Shown: positions 8,108 to 17,054 of the stretch, one piece after another | How positions within the stretch are numbered: position 1 is the first letter of the stretch | How the letters are laid out: every line of letters begins with the position of its first letter | Origin: a virus | Strand: one strand, 5' to 3' | Virus record (IMG/VR): IMGVR_UViG_3300005613_004108 | Coordinates: 1 to 33,236 of that record | DNA length: 33,236 nucleotides | Position numbers and translations under genes: made by a program | The notes under the pieces: generated by a model | Seen by the model: the letters and a program-made list of their open reading frames with translations, nothing else | Told to the model about the DNA's origin: nothing | Database searches by the model: none

Positions 8108-8461
8108 TTAGTCCTTCCATTTTTCTGAATCTTTTTCTAGATTAGATCTCCATTTTTCGGCATCAATTATTGTATATGTTTCAAGTGTAGCTCCTGCTAG
8201 AGCCATGATTTTAATAACCTCTTCGTATGCCTTTATGGGTGCTGTTCCGTGTTCTTCAAATTCTTTACATGTTTTTAACCACGGAGGTAATTCCTTATCC
8301 CATTTACTAGTATATGCTTCTTCTGCTTTTTCCAAATAAGTTCTGAGAAATATTAGAAAACTTGCAAAATTTAATGATTTATGATTTTCATAATCACCAA
8401 ATATAAATCTTTCATATTCCCGTTCTTTTTTATACAAATCCGTTACTGACTTTTCATTCAT
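8108..8461 (-). CDS. Unknown small protein, 117 aa
   Basis: I do not recognise this protein. It has 117 residues, is helical, and is rich in Lys, Glu and aromatic residues (KEREYERFIFGDYENH, KWDKELPPWLKTCKEFEE). AGGAG precedes the ATG at 8461, which overlaps the upstream stop by 4 bases (ATGA), implying coupled translation. No metal-binding cluster, Walker motif or membrane segment is seen. It is part of a run of phage-specific small genes between the terminator at 7264-7339 and the pterin genes. Confidence 0.6.
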   Translation of the reverse strand: MNEKSVTDLYKKEREYERFIFGDYENHKSLNFASFLIFLRTYLEKAEEAYTSKWDKELPPWLKTCKEFEEHGTAPIKAYEEVIKIMALAGATLETYTIIDAEKWRSNLEKDSEKWKD

Positions 8462-9045
8462 AATTTAACTCCTAACAAGAAACACATTTTTTCAAGAAAT
8501 AAATCTCTTGCTTTTTCTGTATCTCCATAATTATTTTGTAAGTCATAAATAAATGTTGTTAGATTAAAATCTGATAGAAATAAATGATTACCATTTTTTT
8601 CAAATGGTTTTGTCAACACAATTTTTTCATAATACGGATATGCCGCTTTTACCAAAAATGGTCTGCTGTGGCTATAATATTTTCTAATATGGCCAATATT
8701 GTTTCCTGTTATCATCATAATTACTGCACCATAATCCATAAATTTACGATATTTATATTTTAACCATCTATATCTGTTTACCACAATCGCATAATTATTT
8801 TGAGCATAGTATGGAATTCTAATATCTCGTTGCCAAAACTTTTTCTTATCTTCTTGGTCTTTTATAAACCATGATTTCCAATCATTTAAAACTTCATAAT
8901 AACCTGAACCAAATTTAACAATATCCCCTTTCCTTAACAATAGTGTAGAGGAGTCTTTTACTGTTTGATATTCACAGTTATAAGCATAATTATAACGTCT
9001 GGAAAAATGTGTATCTTCATACCTTTCGTGTTTCCAAGGTTCCAT
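8458..9045 (-). CDS. Unknown protein with SH3-like stretch, 195 aa
   Basis: The protein has 195 residues and is very rich in Tyr, Trp, Phe and Lys, beginning MEPWKHERYEDTHF. The segment TLLLRKGDIVKFGSGYYEVL (about 34-53) has the look of a small SH3/KOW-type beta barrel entry (KGDIVKF, then YYEV), followed by basic aromatic strands and a helical C-terminus. The composition suggests nucleic-acid or polymer binding, but no family is recognised. GGAG precedes the ATG; the gene is 2 bases from the TIM-barrel gene and overlaps the next gene by 4 bases, so all are in one operon. Confidence 0.6.
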   Translation of the reverse strand: MEPWKHERYEDTHFSRRYNYAYNCEYQTVKDSSTLLLRKGDIVKFGSGYYEVLNDWKSWFIKDQEDKKKFWQRDIRIPYYAQNNYAIVVNRYRWLKYKYRKFMDYGAVIMMITGNNIGHIRKYYSHSRPFLVKAAYPYYEKIVLTKPFEKNGNHLFLSDFNLTTFIYDLQNNYGDTEKARDLFLEKMCFLLGVKL

Positions 9046-9047
9046 GA

Positions 9048-9752
9048 TTACTCCAGTAATCGTTTTAAGTAATGATAATTTTTTCTTAACTTATCTTGAT
9101 ACTCTGACATATATTCTAATATAATATCTCCATGCCAATTATATCTATACTTCAAATCCCTTACAAATCCAACTAGATTTAATTCGCCTTTTGGTGAGTT
9201 AAATGGCATGTGACTACCAATTCCAGGTGCTCGATTTGATAAATGAATAACTGAAGTATATTTTAATAAGTATGGCATAATTTTATGATCAAACCAGATT
9301 TTCTCAGAATGGCTTGTATCAAAAGTCATTTTAAACTGATCCCCATACCTTAGACATGCATCAATAATTTGGAGTGGAGTTCGAAACTCTTTTTTCTTTC
9401 TATACTGAAAATTCTCAATACATAATTGTGCAGCCACCCCACTATTTTTATAAAGGTTAATAAAATTTTCAATTCCCTTATTTGGATGAATTACATACTT
9501 ATGACAATGAAACCTATATCTAAATAAAGATATTATATGAAGCATATCGTTGAAGTCTCTATGAAATAAATCCAAAGGTAAGTGAACAACTCTAACATCT
9601 ACTTTATTTCGTTCTAGTTGTTCAAAGATAAATTTTTTGTTGTTCTCAAATAATTCATATTTATATATTGGTAACTGAATGCTGGCTGGTATGTTTTCTA
9701 GTGCATATCTATTTTCTTCACCAAATCCACATGAAATTGATAAGTTTATCAT
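9048..9752 (-). CDS. Xylose-isomerase/AP-endonuclease-2-like TIM-barrel protein
   Basis: The protein has 234 residues and starts with ATG in an ATGA overlap with the folE2 stop. The strand order fits a sugar phosphate isomerase/epimerase (Xyl_iso/AP endonuclease family 2) barrel. It shows ISCGFG at strand 1, VRVVHLPLD (about 53-61), KYVIHPNKG (about 85-93), QLCIENFQ (strand carrying a metal-ligand-type Glu), MTFDTSHS (Asp and His ligands), SVIHLSNR (His ligand) and DIILEYM with the closing Glu near the C-terminus. This set of Glu, Asp, His and Glu at strand ends matches the divalent-metal site of the superfamily. The barrel is slightly short. Placement after FolE2 may mean a part in pterin or modified-base metabolism or in DNA repair; the substrate cannot be read from sequence. 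Confidence 0.7.
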   Translation of the reverse strand: MINLSISCGFGEENRYALENIPASIQLPIYKYELFENNKKFIFEQLERNKVDVRVVHLPLDLFHRDFNDMLHIISLFRYRFHCHKYVIHPNKGIENFINLYKNSGVAAQLCIENFQYRKKKEFRTPLQIIDACLRYGDQFKMTFDTSHSEKIWFDHKIMPYLLKYTSVIHLSNRAPGIGSHMPFNSPKGELNLVGFVRDLKYRYNWHGDIILEYMSEYQDKLRKNYHYLKRLLE

Positions 9753-10636
9753 AAGTATCGCCTTCCGTTAAAACCTCCCCTCATCCCTTTCCAGTTGACA
9801 GCAATTGCTTCTGATGTATGAATTGATTCTTGGTGAGAACATTTTACAATCCAATCATAAATATCTTCTCTATCATCCAAACTAGCAGAAATTAATCTAA
9901 TTGCATCTTCTACAAACATTGGGTTTTGAGCTGCTACATGAGCGATCTCTTGCTCATCGACTCTTTTTATTATGGGATAAGGGAGGGTTTTTATCTGTGA
10001 CTCCACAGTTTCAATTATATCTTCAAGCCATACATAATGAGATTCAATGCCTTCAACGAGAACATCTGCATATGATCTTTGATTATGAGGATATCCGCTT
10101 TTTCCATTTTTGGATAAATCCTGACATAGTTCAGCAGAGCAAGGACAATATGAAGCATACTGTATTATTACCCCTTGAAAGAACCTAAAATCTAATGTAT
10201 CAGGAACAGGTTCTATCAAACTTTCGTCATGAAGTAAGAATAACTGACCCTCAAATCTACATTTATAATATATTGGAAATTGATGTTTAGATTTTATTGA
10301 TTCTCGTTTAATTGGCATTCTAAATTCAAACTTCATAAAGCTTGCTGTGCTTCCAACATTTTCTATCAAATCTTCTAAGATTTGTTTTATTAATTTACTC
10401 TTTAATGGAAGATCTAGATATGGTTTTAAAGTTAATAATAATCTTGACATTGAGATTCCTTTTGTATCTTTATCTAAATTAGTTCTCATAGATACATTTG
10501 CTATAAGTTGATGAAATCCACCATATTTAGATTCCAATTTAAAAGGAACCTCAACGTTTTCAACTCCGACTTGTTTAATAGGGATTCCAATGTTTGGAGT
10601 AGAACATTGAATATCTGGTAAAGAATCTTGTTCCAT
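9749..10636 (-). CDS. folE2: GTP cyclohydrolase IB (FolE2)
   Basis: The enzyme converts GTP to 7,8-dihydroneopterin triphosphate, the entry step to folate and to 7-deazaguanines. At 295 residues it is of normal FolE2 length and carries the family landmarks: PDIQ near the start, GISMSRL (60-66), YCPCSAEL with the metal/catalytic Cys (C164), YPHNQR (182-187, His 184), IIKRVDE (222-228), NPMFVED (238-244, Glu 243) and ESIHTSEA (270-277). It is the FolE2 (type IB) family and not FolE, and type IB enzymes can use metals other than zinc. It overlaps the next gene by ATGA. QueD, which uses its product, is encoded at the right end of the window. The role in 7-deazaguanine DNA or tRNA modification is inferred. 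Confidence 0.95.
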   Translation of the reverse strand: MEQDSLPDIQCSTPNIGIPIKQVGVENVEVPFKLESKYGGFHQLIANVSMRTNLDKDTKGISMSRLLLTLKPYLDLPLKSKLIKQILEDLIENVGSTASFMKFEFRMPIKRESIKSKHQFPIYYKCRFEGQLFLLHDESLIEPVPDTLDFRFFQGVIIQYASYCPCSAELCQDLSKNGKSGYPHNQRSYADVLVEGIESHYVWLEDIIETVESQIKTLPYPIIKRVDEQEIAHVAAQNPMFVEDAIRLISASLDDREDIYDWIVKCSHQESIHTSEAIAVNWKGMRGGFNGRRYL

Positions 10637-10648
10637 AAATAATTTCTC

Positions 10649-10912
10649 CTATAAATCTTTATACTTTTTATGAAGTTCTTCTTCTATATGTTTTTCCCAT
10701 TTTCGTTGTTTTTCATCTACTAATAAATCTCCAGTATGGAGATCATGTTCCATATCATTTGAACAATGGAATACCAACCCCTCAAATTCCCATGCTTGAT
10801 TATTTGTATCCTCTTCTATTTCTCCATTGAGAATATAAAAGTTTCTATCAAGAGTTACAACTTGGAAACTAATGGGTGATCCACAAATTGGGCATTGTCT
10901 TTCTTTAATCAT
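10649..10912 (-). CDS. Small zinc-ribbon-like protein, 87 aa
   Basis: This 87-residue protein begins IKERQCPICGSP, a CPxCG knuckle at residues 7-10. A second possible ligand set is HCSNDMEHD about 40 residues later (His/Cys), consistent with one zinc site. Between them lies a strand-rich stretch (ISFQVVTLDRNFYIL) and an acidic linker; the tail is a Lys/Glu helix. The ATG overlaps the beta-subunit stop by one base (TAATG), so it is translated directly behind RNA polymerase beta and 12 bases before folE2. It could be a polymerase accessory factor or belong to the pterin genes. No family is recognised. Confidence 0.65.
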   Translation of the reverse strand: MIKERQCPICGSPISFQVVTLDRNFYILNGEIEEDTNNQAWEFEGLVFHCSNDMEHDLHTGDLLVDEKQRKWEKHIEEELHKKYKDL

Positions 10913-13900
10913 TATTGTTTAACTCCTATAACTGTAAGATATGAATTTAATAACTTAACTGATTCAGGAACTGTATTTAATTCATGTTTTTCTTCAACTA
11001 GATTATTTTCAATAAAGTTTCTTATATAATTATTCTTCAAATCAATACAGTCAGATTTTGTTGTCAGAAATTCAAATAAGTTACATGGAGCATCATGACC
11101 AATTAAACATGCTGTTTCCATTTCTCCGCATCTTTGTCCACCCTTATTTTTTCGTCCACCAAGTGGTTGAAGAGTTCTTCTGGCATAGGCTCCAATTCCT
11201 CTTGCAGAAAGTTTCTCTTCTGCAATATGGACCATTCTAAAGAAATATAGTGGTCCAACAGCAACTTTATTTACTAAATTCTCTTTTGATAATGGATCAT
11301 ATATTGTTTGCTTAAACTTAGCACCAGTATATTCCATTGCTTTTTCAACATCTTCTATTTTACATGACTCAAATGGAGCTTGAATTATTGTTAAACTTTG
11401 AATAAAATAAGAATCTATTTCATCTGGTAGTTGCTCTTCAAACTGTTTGTAATACCAACCATCAGATGTTTTATCAATTATACTTATATAATCTAGTAAG
11501 TATTTTTTTATTTCATCTTGACTTTTATTCTCATTTAACATTTGTAACATATTTTGTTTTAAAGCGTCAACTGACATAGATAAGTGCATTTCATATAATT
11601 GTCCAATATTCATTCTAGAAATAATACCGAGTGGATTTATACAAATATCAAGATGTCTGCCATCTTCAAGTTGCGGCATTTTTTCATGAGGAACAATTCT
11701 TGAAATTACTCCTTTATTACCATGCCGGTTTGCTATTTTATCACCAACTCTAATTTTTCTAAAGTGAACACCAAACATTTGAACATGAATCCCATTTATT
11801 CTTTCTCGTTTTTGTTTATACTTGCCAACAAATGAGAACTTATCTAAACTATGCTCTCTAATTATTTTCATTGCTTGATCAGTTGGTAATAAGTTTTTTA
11901 TAACTGTTTGTAGAACTTTTTCTTCAACTTGCTGATCTTGTAATCGTTTTTCAATCCATTCACTATATATAGGAATTTCCTCATTCCAGGTATTACCATA
12001 TAAATTAACTTCTGAAATAATAAAGTTTTTTCTAGCTACTAAAGTGATTGGCTCTATAAATGGTGAGTAGAGCTCATCTGAATTTAGTTTATTAATTATT
12101 GCATATGGTTCACCTGCTTTAATCGTTTGTAGTTCATCTGGTAAAGGTTTATAGTCATCACCCTTTTCAAGTGATACTAGTACTTTATCTGGAGTTAAGT
12201 TAAATGATAAGTCTTTATAATGGACAGATGTTAATGTATCTTCATTTGCTAAACGATCTGAAATAATAATACCATCTTCATAATTATTACCATAATAAAT
12301 CATTACTCCAGTTAAGAGATTTTTTCCTATATTAATTCTTCCATTATTACAAAAATTACTTTCTGCAAGAATATCACCAGCTTTAAATTTATCTCCCATC
12401 TTAACATAGATATTCATAAAGTCAAGATGTTCAACATAGATTTTTCTATAAGATATATCAAAAATATCTACTTCGTCGTCAACATACTGAGTAATAATAT
12501 ATTTTTTATCAATGTAAATAACTAACCCATCTTTCTTTGCTCGTTTTACAAATTGGGTATGATCAGTATACAAACCTTCGCAACCAGAACTTATCAATGG
12601 AGTATCAAAATCCTTTAACATAATTGCTTGTCTCATTTGTGATGACGCCATTTGTAGTCTAGTTTGATCGTCATGCTTTAAGAAAGGAGTCATAGATACT
12701 GGTGTTGAAATTGGTTGTTTATCACAAATTTCATTTGTGAATTTTAGGTTTTCATCCAGTTTAACATTTGGAACCAAATTTTGTAATACGCCACAGTTAT
12801 CACGGTCAGGAGTATCTACTGGGCAAATTCTTCCAAACATTGTTGGACATATATCTCGTAGATGTTTTGGAATATTTTCTCTTTTAAATCCTCCTGGTCC
12901 TAACAGACTAATTCTTGATAATTTTGTAAGTTCTTCGATTGGATTAATTGAAAAATCAAATTGAACAATATCAGACACATTACAATCTGAAAGAATTTGT
13001 GTAGAATTAATATTAAATTTTGGTTGACGAGCAGTTCTATTTGAGAAACATAGATCAAATATTATCTTTGATATTTTTCCCAATATCACATACTCAAAAC
13101 ATCGTACTCTTTTATTTGTAAAAAGAGTGTCGTCAATATCTTCGTATTTTAATATATCAATTAGTTCATCTATTACTGATTCTGTTTTTAAGAATTTGGC
13201 TGTGATAAGATCTACTTTACTAATTAAGTCTAATGCATATAATATATCTTCTCCTTTAGATTTCGCATTATATCTAGAATATGTCCTTCCGATTTCTAGA
13301 ATGAAATCATCTTGAGTATACCCTCTAGACGAATCGTAATATTCTTTTAAATCGGTTCTTAATATTTCATATAAATTTGGAGTTACTTCATCAATCTCAC
13401 CATCAAGATTAAACTTTTGAAACGCTTCATCTATTCCATAATATGCCATAAGTATTAATCCAAATGGAATTTTCTTTCCTAAGAAACTTATGTTAATACG
13501 AGGAACTTCTTTTTCTTTAAAAACCATGATAGTCGCTACATTAGTTCTCAACTTAATGTTTTCGCCCCTTGTTACAAGAGGAATATCAAAAAGTTGAAAT
13601 AAAGGAATTTTCTTTCTTCCATTAATATATATGTAGTTTTTATCAACTAACTTGGGAATGAAAAGACTTAGGTCAATATTAGCACTACCCTTTTGTAGTT
13701 TTATTGATAAAGTTTGTTTTAATGTTTTTGATAATTCTCCAGAAGAAAATTTTGAATCTTTAAGACTTACATCATTTATCGTAAAACCAATTTCTTCAAC
13801 TGGTTTAACAATATCTCGAACCATTGGTAAAATTTGTTCATAATCTTTTTCTCTTATTGTAAAGATATTATTATCTTCATTTTGAATTTTAAATGTGGGA

Positions 13901-13914
13901 TTAACTATGTTCAA
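10912..13914 (-). CDS. rpoB: RNA polymerase beta subunit, phage-encoded, bacterial type
   Basis: This is a compact beta subunit (1000 residues; bacterial ones are about 1150-1340). It starts at a TTG at 13914 with AAAGGAGG 9 bases upstream. Landmarks in order: fork and rifampicin-pocket region 318-342 (QFDFSINPIEELTKLSRISL), GRICPVDTPDRDNCG (361-375), SSQMRQAIML (424-433), NNYEDGIIISDRL (543-555), GDKIANRHGNKGVISR (724-739) with the catalytic-site lysines, NPLGIISRMNIGQ (760-772), and the C-terminal LQPLGGRKNKGGQRCGEMET clamp segment. It forms half of the active centre with beta'. It is not split in two as in the phiKZ/PBS1 type. Losses are in the lobes and lineage inserts. Alpha, omega and sigma genes are not in the window. 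Confidence 0.95.
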   Translation of the reverse strand: MNIVNPTFKIQNEDNNIFTIREKDYEQILPMVRDIVKPVEEIGFTINDVSLKDSKFSSGELSKTLKQTLSIKLQKGSANIDLSLFIPKLVDKNYIYINGRKKIPLFQLFDIPLVTRGENIKLRTNVATIMVFKEKEVPRINISFLGKKIPFGLILMAYYGIDEAFQKFNLDGEIDEVTPNLYEILRTDLKEYYDSSRGYTQDDFILEIGRTYSRYNAKSKGEDILYALDLISKVDLITAKFLKTESVIDELIDILKYEDIDDTLFTNKRVRCFEYVILGKISKIIFDLCFSNRTARQPKFNINSTQILSDCNVSDIVQFDFSINPIEELTKLSRISLLGPGGFKRENIPKHLRDICPTMFGRICPVDTPDRDNCGVLQNLVPNVKLDENLKFTNEICDKQPISTPVSMTPFLKHDDQTRLQMASSQMRQAIMLKDFDTPLISSGCEGLYTDHTQFVKRAKKDGLVIYIDKKYIITQYVDDEVDIFDISYRKIYVEHLDFMNIYVKMGDKFKAGDILAESNFCNNGRINIGKNLLTGVMIYYGNNYEDGIIISDRLANEDTLTSVHYKDLSFNLTPDKVLVSLEKGDDYKPLPDELQTIKAGEPYAIINKLNSDELYSPFIEPITLVARKNFIISEVNLYGNTWNEEIPIYSEWIEKRLQDQQVEEKVLQTVIKNLLPTDQAMKIIREHSLDKFSFVGKYKQKRERINGIHVQMFGVHFRKIRVGDKIANRHGNKGVISRIVPHEKMPQLEDGRHLDICINPLGIISRMNIGQLYEMHLSMSVDALKQNMLQMLNENKSQDEIKKYLLDYISIIDKTSDGWYYKQFEEQLPDEIDSYFIQSLTIIQAPFESCKIEDVEKAMEYTGAKFKQTIYDPLSKENLVNKVAVGPLYFFRMVHIAEEKLSARGIGAYARRTLQPLGGRKNKGGQRCGEMETACLIGHDAPCNLFEFLTTKSDCIDLKNNYIRNFIENNLVEEKHELNTVPESVKLLNSYLTVIGVKQ

Positions 13915-14107
13915 TGGTTTCGCCTCCTTTAAAATTAGAATTATATTTCTGTAAAGCTTTTAGTAGGTCGTCATCCTCAATATAATAAGGATCTTGATTT
14001 AATCGTAAAGCATTCATTATTAATTGAGTTAATCGAAGATCTGGACATTTTTCCCAGATCTCCTTAATTAACTCTAAAATTGGTGCTATTCTTTCTGGAT
14101 CTCTCAT
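13901..14107 (-). CDS. Small conserved-type protein between beta' and beta, 68 aa
   Basis: This helical 68-residue protein begins MRDPERIAPILELIKEIW and continues with PDLRLTQLIMNAL and a closing YYIEDDDLLKAL. I recall similar small MRDPxRI...W...PDLRLxQLI...EDD proteins in many bacteria and phages with no established function. It overlaps rpoC by ATGA and rpoB by 14 bases, so all three are translated in series. Its position between the two large subunits suggests a polymerase-associated part, but it does not look like omega (no MARxT or K/R-rich omega core). The PDLRL pattern is seen; the polymerase link is inferred from position only. Confidence 0.7.
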   Translation of the reverse strand: MRDPERIAPILELIKEIWEKCPDLRLTQLIMNALRLNQDPYYIEDDDLLKALQKYNSNFKGGETIEHS

Positions 14108-16809
14108 ACTATTTTTTCTCCCTTTAAAATCTTATCCATAACTCCAGAATATCTACCTTCATATAAAATACCCTGTAAAATTGCCCGTTTTGGATTTGAA
14201 AAAGCCATAGCAAGAATCCAGCTTTCTTGATTTGGAACACTCTGGACACTAAAATAAGATGGTTCTACTTTATCTCTATTTTCTAGAAGTCTCCATTTTT
14301 TATAATTTTTCCACATCAGTTGAGCAACAACACATTCAAAATGGACATGATGTATATCTTTATCATATACATCAAATAATGATTCAACTATATCTGTATA
14401 TGTTTTTCCTTTAAATTTATGTAATAGTTCTGCAACTGAGGCAAGATCTCCAATAATATCTTTTTGTTTCATCGCTTCGTTATTATCATCAGATCCTTGA
14501 ATTACAGCTGAACCAGAAGTATGAAATGTTCGTAAAACTAATTGAGTACCTCTTTCACCAAGGGTTTGAGCAGCTATAATACCTACAAAACGACTATTTA
14601 ATTTTTTATATAAATCCCCATAACATGTCTTACAAATCTTTGGTGATTTACATAAAATTGGACTTCTAATAAATATAGTTTTTCCAATAATGTCTTTATA
14701 GTTCTCTTTAGTAATTTTTTCTAATTGATTATTGACTTCTTGGTATCTATTTATAAGCATTTTTGCTTTTCTTTCATTTTTAACATGAACTTCTAAAAGA
14801 TCTTTTGTACCACAATCATCTAGATCTAAATCAATTTGTAAATTGGCACAAGTAAAGATTAGTTTTCTAGATAGATAACCGCTGGTACCAGTATTTAGTG
14901 CAACATCTAAAAGTCCTTTTCTACAACCATATGTTGAATAAAAGAACTCTTCTTGATTCAATCCTTCAAGTAATGAATTTTTAATTGGTAAAGGTAGAAT
15001 TTCCCCATCAAAATTTGATATAAAGCCTCTGGTTAAAACAAGCTGTTTAACTTGATCCCAACTACCTCGTGCTCCTGATGCAATCATGTGCGCGTAATAA
15101 AAATTATCTCTCATTGTTTCATTTACGGATTTATCAGAAACAGCTAATAATTGATCTCTAAGATTTTCACTTGTATAAAGCTTTTCTTTTAATTCTGCGG
15201 ATCCGTGCATTTTACAATCTTTAAGAGACATTGTACAACCAAATAAGGTTGCATATTTAAACCCAATTTTCTTTATGTCATCTAATACTTTTATGGTGAT
15301 TTCCTTATTATATTTGTCTTTTATATCATTTAAGATCTGGAGTAATCTATCCTTATTTACTTCTCCTTCAATGATTGGATAATCTTCTGGTAAATATCTG
15401 TTAAACTCTTCTTGACCTTTTGTAAGGGATTCATTTTGACTTTCTTCTTTAATCAATTGGTTTGAAAAGTTTGGTGACGTTAAATAGTAAATACCTAAAA
15501 CAACATCTTGACTTGGTGTCGTGGTTAACTCTTCATTTGCTGGACTGTTTAAATTAGATGAAATTAAAACTTTATTAATAATTTCTTCTCTTGCTTCATC
15601 TGTTACTGGAATATAAACTGCCATTTGATCCCCATCAAAATCAGCATTAAATGGAGGGCAAGCCAAAGGATGAATTTTTATCACCTGATCCCTTGTGACT
15701 TTTACTTTAAAACCTAGCATTCCAAGTTTATGTAAAGATGGTTGTCTATTTAATATACAGTATTTATCTTTAGTAACATATTTACATAATTTTAATAAAA
15801 CAAGTGATTGATTATCAATACATTCATCAACAAAATCAATGGCTTTATTAAGAAGTTTAAATTTACCAATTTCAATTATTCTTTTGGCAATAGGTAATTT
15901 AAATATTTCAAGAACCATTAAATATGGTAGCTTACATTCATCTAAAGCTAATGTTGGATCTGGTGTAATAACAGCTCTTCCAGAAAAATCAATTCGTTTC
16001 CCAAGAATATTTCCTCTTATCAATCCTTCTTTTTTAGACATTTTTTCAAGTATTCTAGTATACAGTTCGTTAACATCTTTTTGAAGTTGTTTAAAATAAG
16101 AATAGTATAGCGCTTTATCTCTTTGAATATTGATAATAGTATCTTTCATAATTTCTTTTTTAGTAAGTATTTGAACATAATACCTATTAATTTTATCCAT
16201 CAATTGTTTATTTTGTCCAGAACTTTTAGATGTTGGCCTCAATTCTGGGGGTAACACTATTATTTTATCTATTAATAAATTATCAATATTATCAAGTACA
16301 ATTTTCCATTCTGTAAGGCCGTCCTCAACTGCATCAGCAGCATTAGTTTCTACTAATACTTTTATTGCATCACTTCGTTCCCAAGTTTGAACTCCTTTTG
16401 GTATTTGATCTATATTAGTTTCAACAACAAACTCTTGATCACTAATATATAAAACGCTTTTATCATTTTTCATAAGATTATCTAGAGCTTTCTTTAAACC
16501 TTTTCCGCCAAGATCAACTAGTAAATCATAAAATAATGGATTTACAACTGGTATAGGTAGCGTTATTTTTGCAAATCGTTTTCGTCTTTCATCACTATTG
16601 ACAATATCTACTCCACATTCTTTACATTTACTACCTTCTTTTGAAACTCCATAATAAGTACCACATTGGCAGGTATAATTTCGTACTGGGCCGAATATCT
16701 GTTCAGAGAATAATCCATTAGGATGAAACTTTTTTTTACCAAATGTTTTTAGAGACGTCACTTCGTCTAATTCTTCACAAAAATTTTCATAATTAAGTAT
16801 TTTTGGCAT
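14104..16809 (-). CDS. rpoC: RNA polymerase beta' subunit, phage-encoded, bacterial type
   Basis: A single-chain compact beta' (901 residues; bacterial ones are about 1150-1400) with a GGAGAG site before the ATG. In order: N-terminal zinc knuckle C47/C49/C62/C65 followed by DERRKRFAKI; IRGNILGKRIDFSGRAVI (264-281); NRQPSLHKLGMLGF (354-367); the catalytic NADFDGD at 388-394 with all three Asp; the bridge-helix/trigger-loop region with FYSTYGCRKGLLDVALNTG...SGYLSRKL; the second zinc site (DCGT and CKSPKICKTCYG); and GIIAAQTLGERGTQL...RTFHTSG. The C-terminal jaw is much reduced. All chemistry-bearing modules are present, so it should be active with beta. It is preceded by the Ubl-conjugation cassette on the same strand with a 5-base gap. 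Confidence 0.96.
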   Translation of the reverse strand: MPKILNYENFCEELDEVTSLKTFGKKKFHPNGLFSEQIFGPVRNYTCQCGTYYGVSKEGSKCKECGVDIVNSDERRKRFAKITLPIPVVNPLFYDLLVDLGGKGLKKALDNLMKNDKSVLYISDQEFVVETNIDQIPKGVQTWERSDAIKVLVETNAADAVEDGLTEWKIVLDNIDNLLIDKIIVLPPELRPTSKSSGQNKQLMDKINRYYVQILTKKEIMKDTIINIQRDKALYYSYFKQLQKDVNELYTRILEKMSKKEGLIRGNILGKRIDFSGRAVITPDPTLALDECKLPYLMVLEIFKLPIAKRIIEIGKFKLLNKAIDFVDECIDNQSLVLLKLCKYVTKDKYCILNRQPSLHKLGMLGFKVKVTRDQVIKIHPLACPPFNADFDGDQMAVYIPVTDEAREEIINKVLISSNLNSPANEELTTTPSQDVVLGIYYLTSPNFSNQLIKEESQNESLTKGQEEFNRYLPEDYPIIEGEVNKDRLLQILNDIKDKYNKEITIKVLDDIKKIGFKYATLFGCTMSLKDCKMHGSAELKEKLYTSENLRDQLLAVSDKSVNETMRDNFYYAHMIASGARGSWDQVKQLVLTRGFISNFDGEILPLPIKNSLLEGLNQEEFFYSTYGCRKGLLDVALNTGTSGYLSRKLIFTCANLQIDLDLDDCGTKDLLEVHVKNERKAKMLINRYQEVNNQLEKITKENYKDIIGKTIFIRSPILCKSPKICKTCYGDLYKKLNSRFVGIIAAQTLGERGTQLVLRTFHTSGSAVIQGSDDNNEAMKQKDIIGDLASVAELLHKFKGKTYTDIVESLFDVYDKDIHHVHFECVVAQLMWKNYKKWRLLENRDKVEPSYFSVQSVPNQESWILAMAFSNPKRAILQGILYEGRYSGVMDKILKGEKIV

Positions 16810-16814
16810 ACTTG

Positions 16815-17054
16815 TTACTCTCCTATACTAAATTTATTTGCTATAAACTCTCCTATCTCAACAAAATGTTGACTAACTTTGTTTGCAATTAACATATCTA
16901 TATCAGGCATGACTTCACGAGCAATTACTCTTATATCTTCAGTAGCTAATTGAATTGAGTTATCTTTTATAACTCGATTTACTATTTTAACGATCTCTTC
17001 TTCTAATAATGATTTTGGTTTTTCGCTACTTTTGACTTTTGTCTTTTTTTGCAT
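16815..17054 (-). CDS. Small unknown protein, 79 aa, upstream of rpoC
   Basis: This 79-residue protein has a basic N-terminus (QKKTKVKSSEKPK) followed by three predicted helices (LLEEEIVKIVNRVIKD, ATEDIRVIAREVMPDIDMLI, VSQHFVEIGEFIANKF). AAAGGAG precedes the ATG at 17054, and the gene overlaps the next upstream gene by 29 bases. No family is recognised. An all-helical, Lys-tailed small protein next to RNA polymerase beta' could be a polymerase accessory subunit or a conjugation substrate or adaptor. Neither is shown by the sequence. Confidence 0.6.
   Translation of the reverse strand: MQKKTKVKSSEKPKSLLEEEIVKIVNRVIKDNSIQLATEDIRVIAREVMPDIDMLIANKVSQHFVEIGEFIANKFSIGE

Noticed and set aside
14104-16809. 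Single-subunit or split phiKZ-type phage RNA polymerase
   Set aside because: The beta' chain is continuous from the N-terminal zinc knuckle to the C-terminal RTFH region and keeps the exact bacterial NADFDGD.
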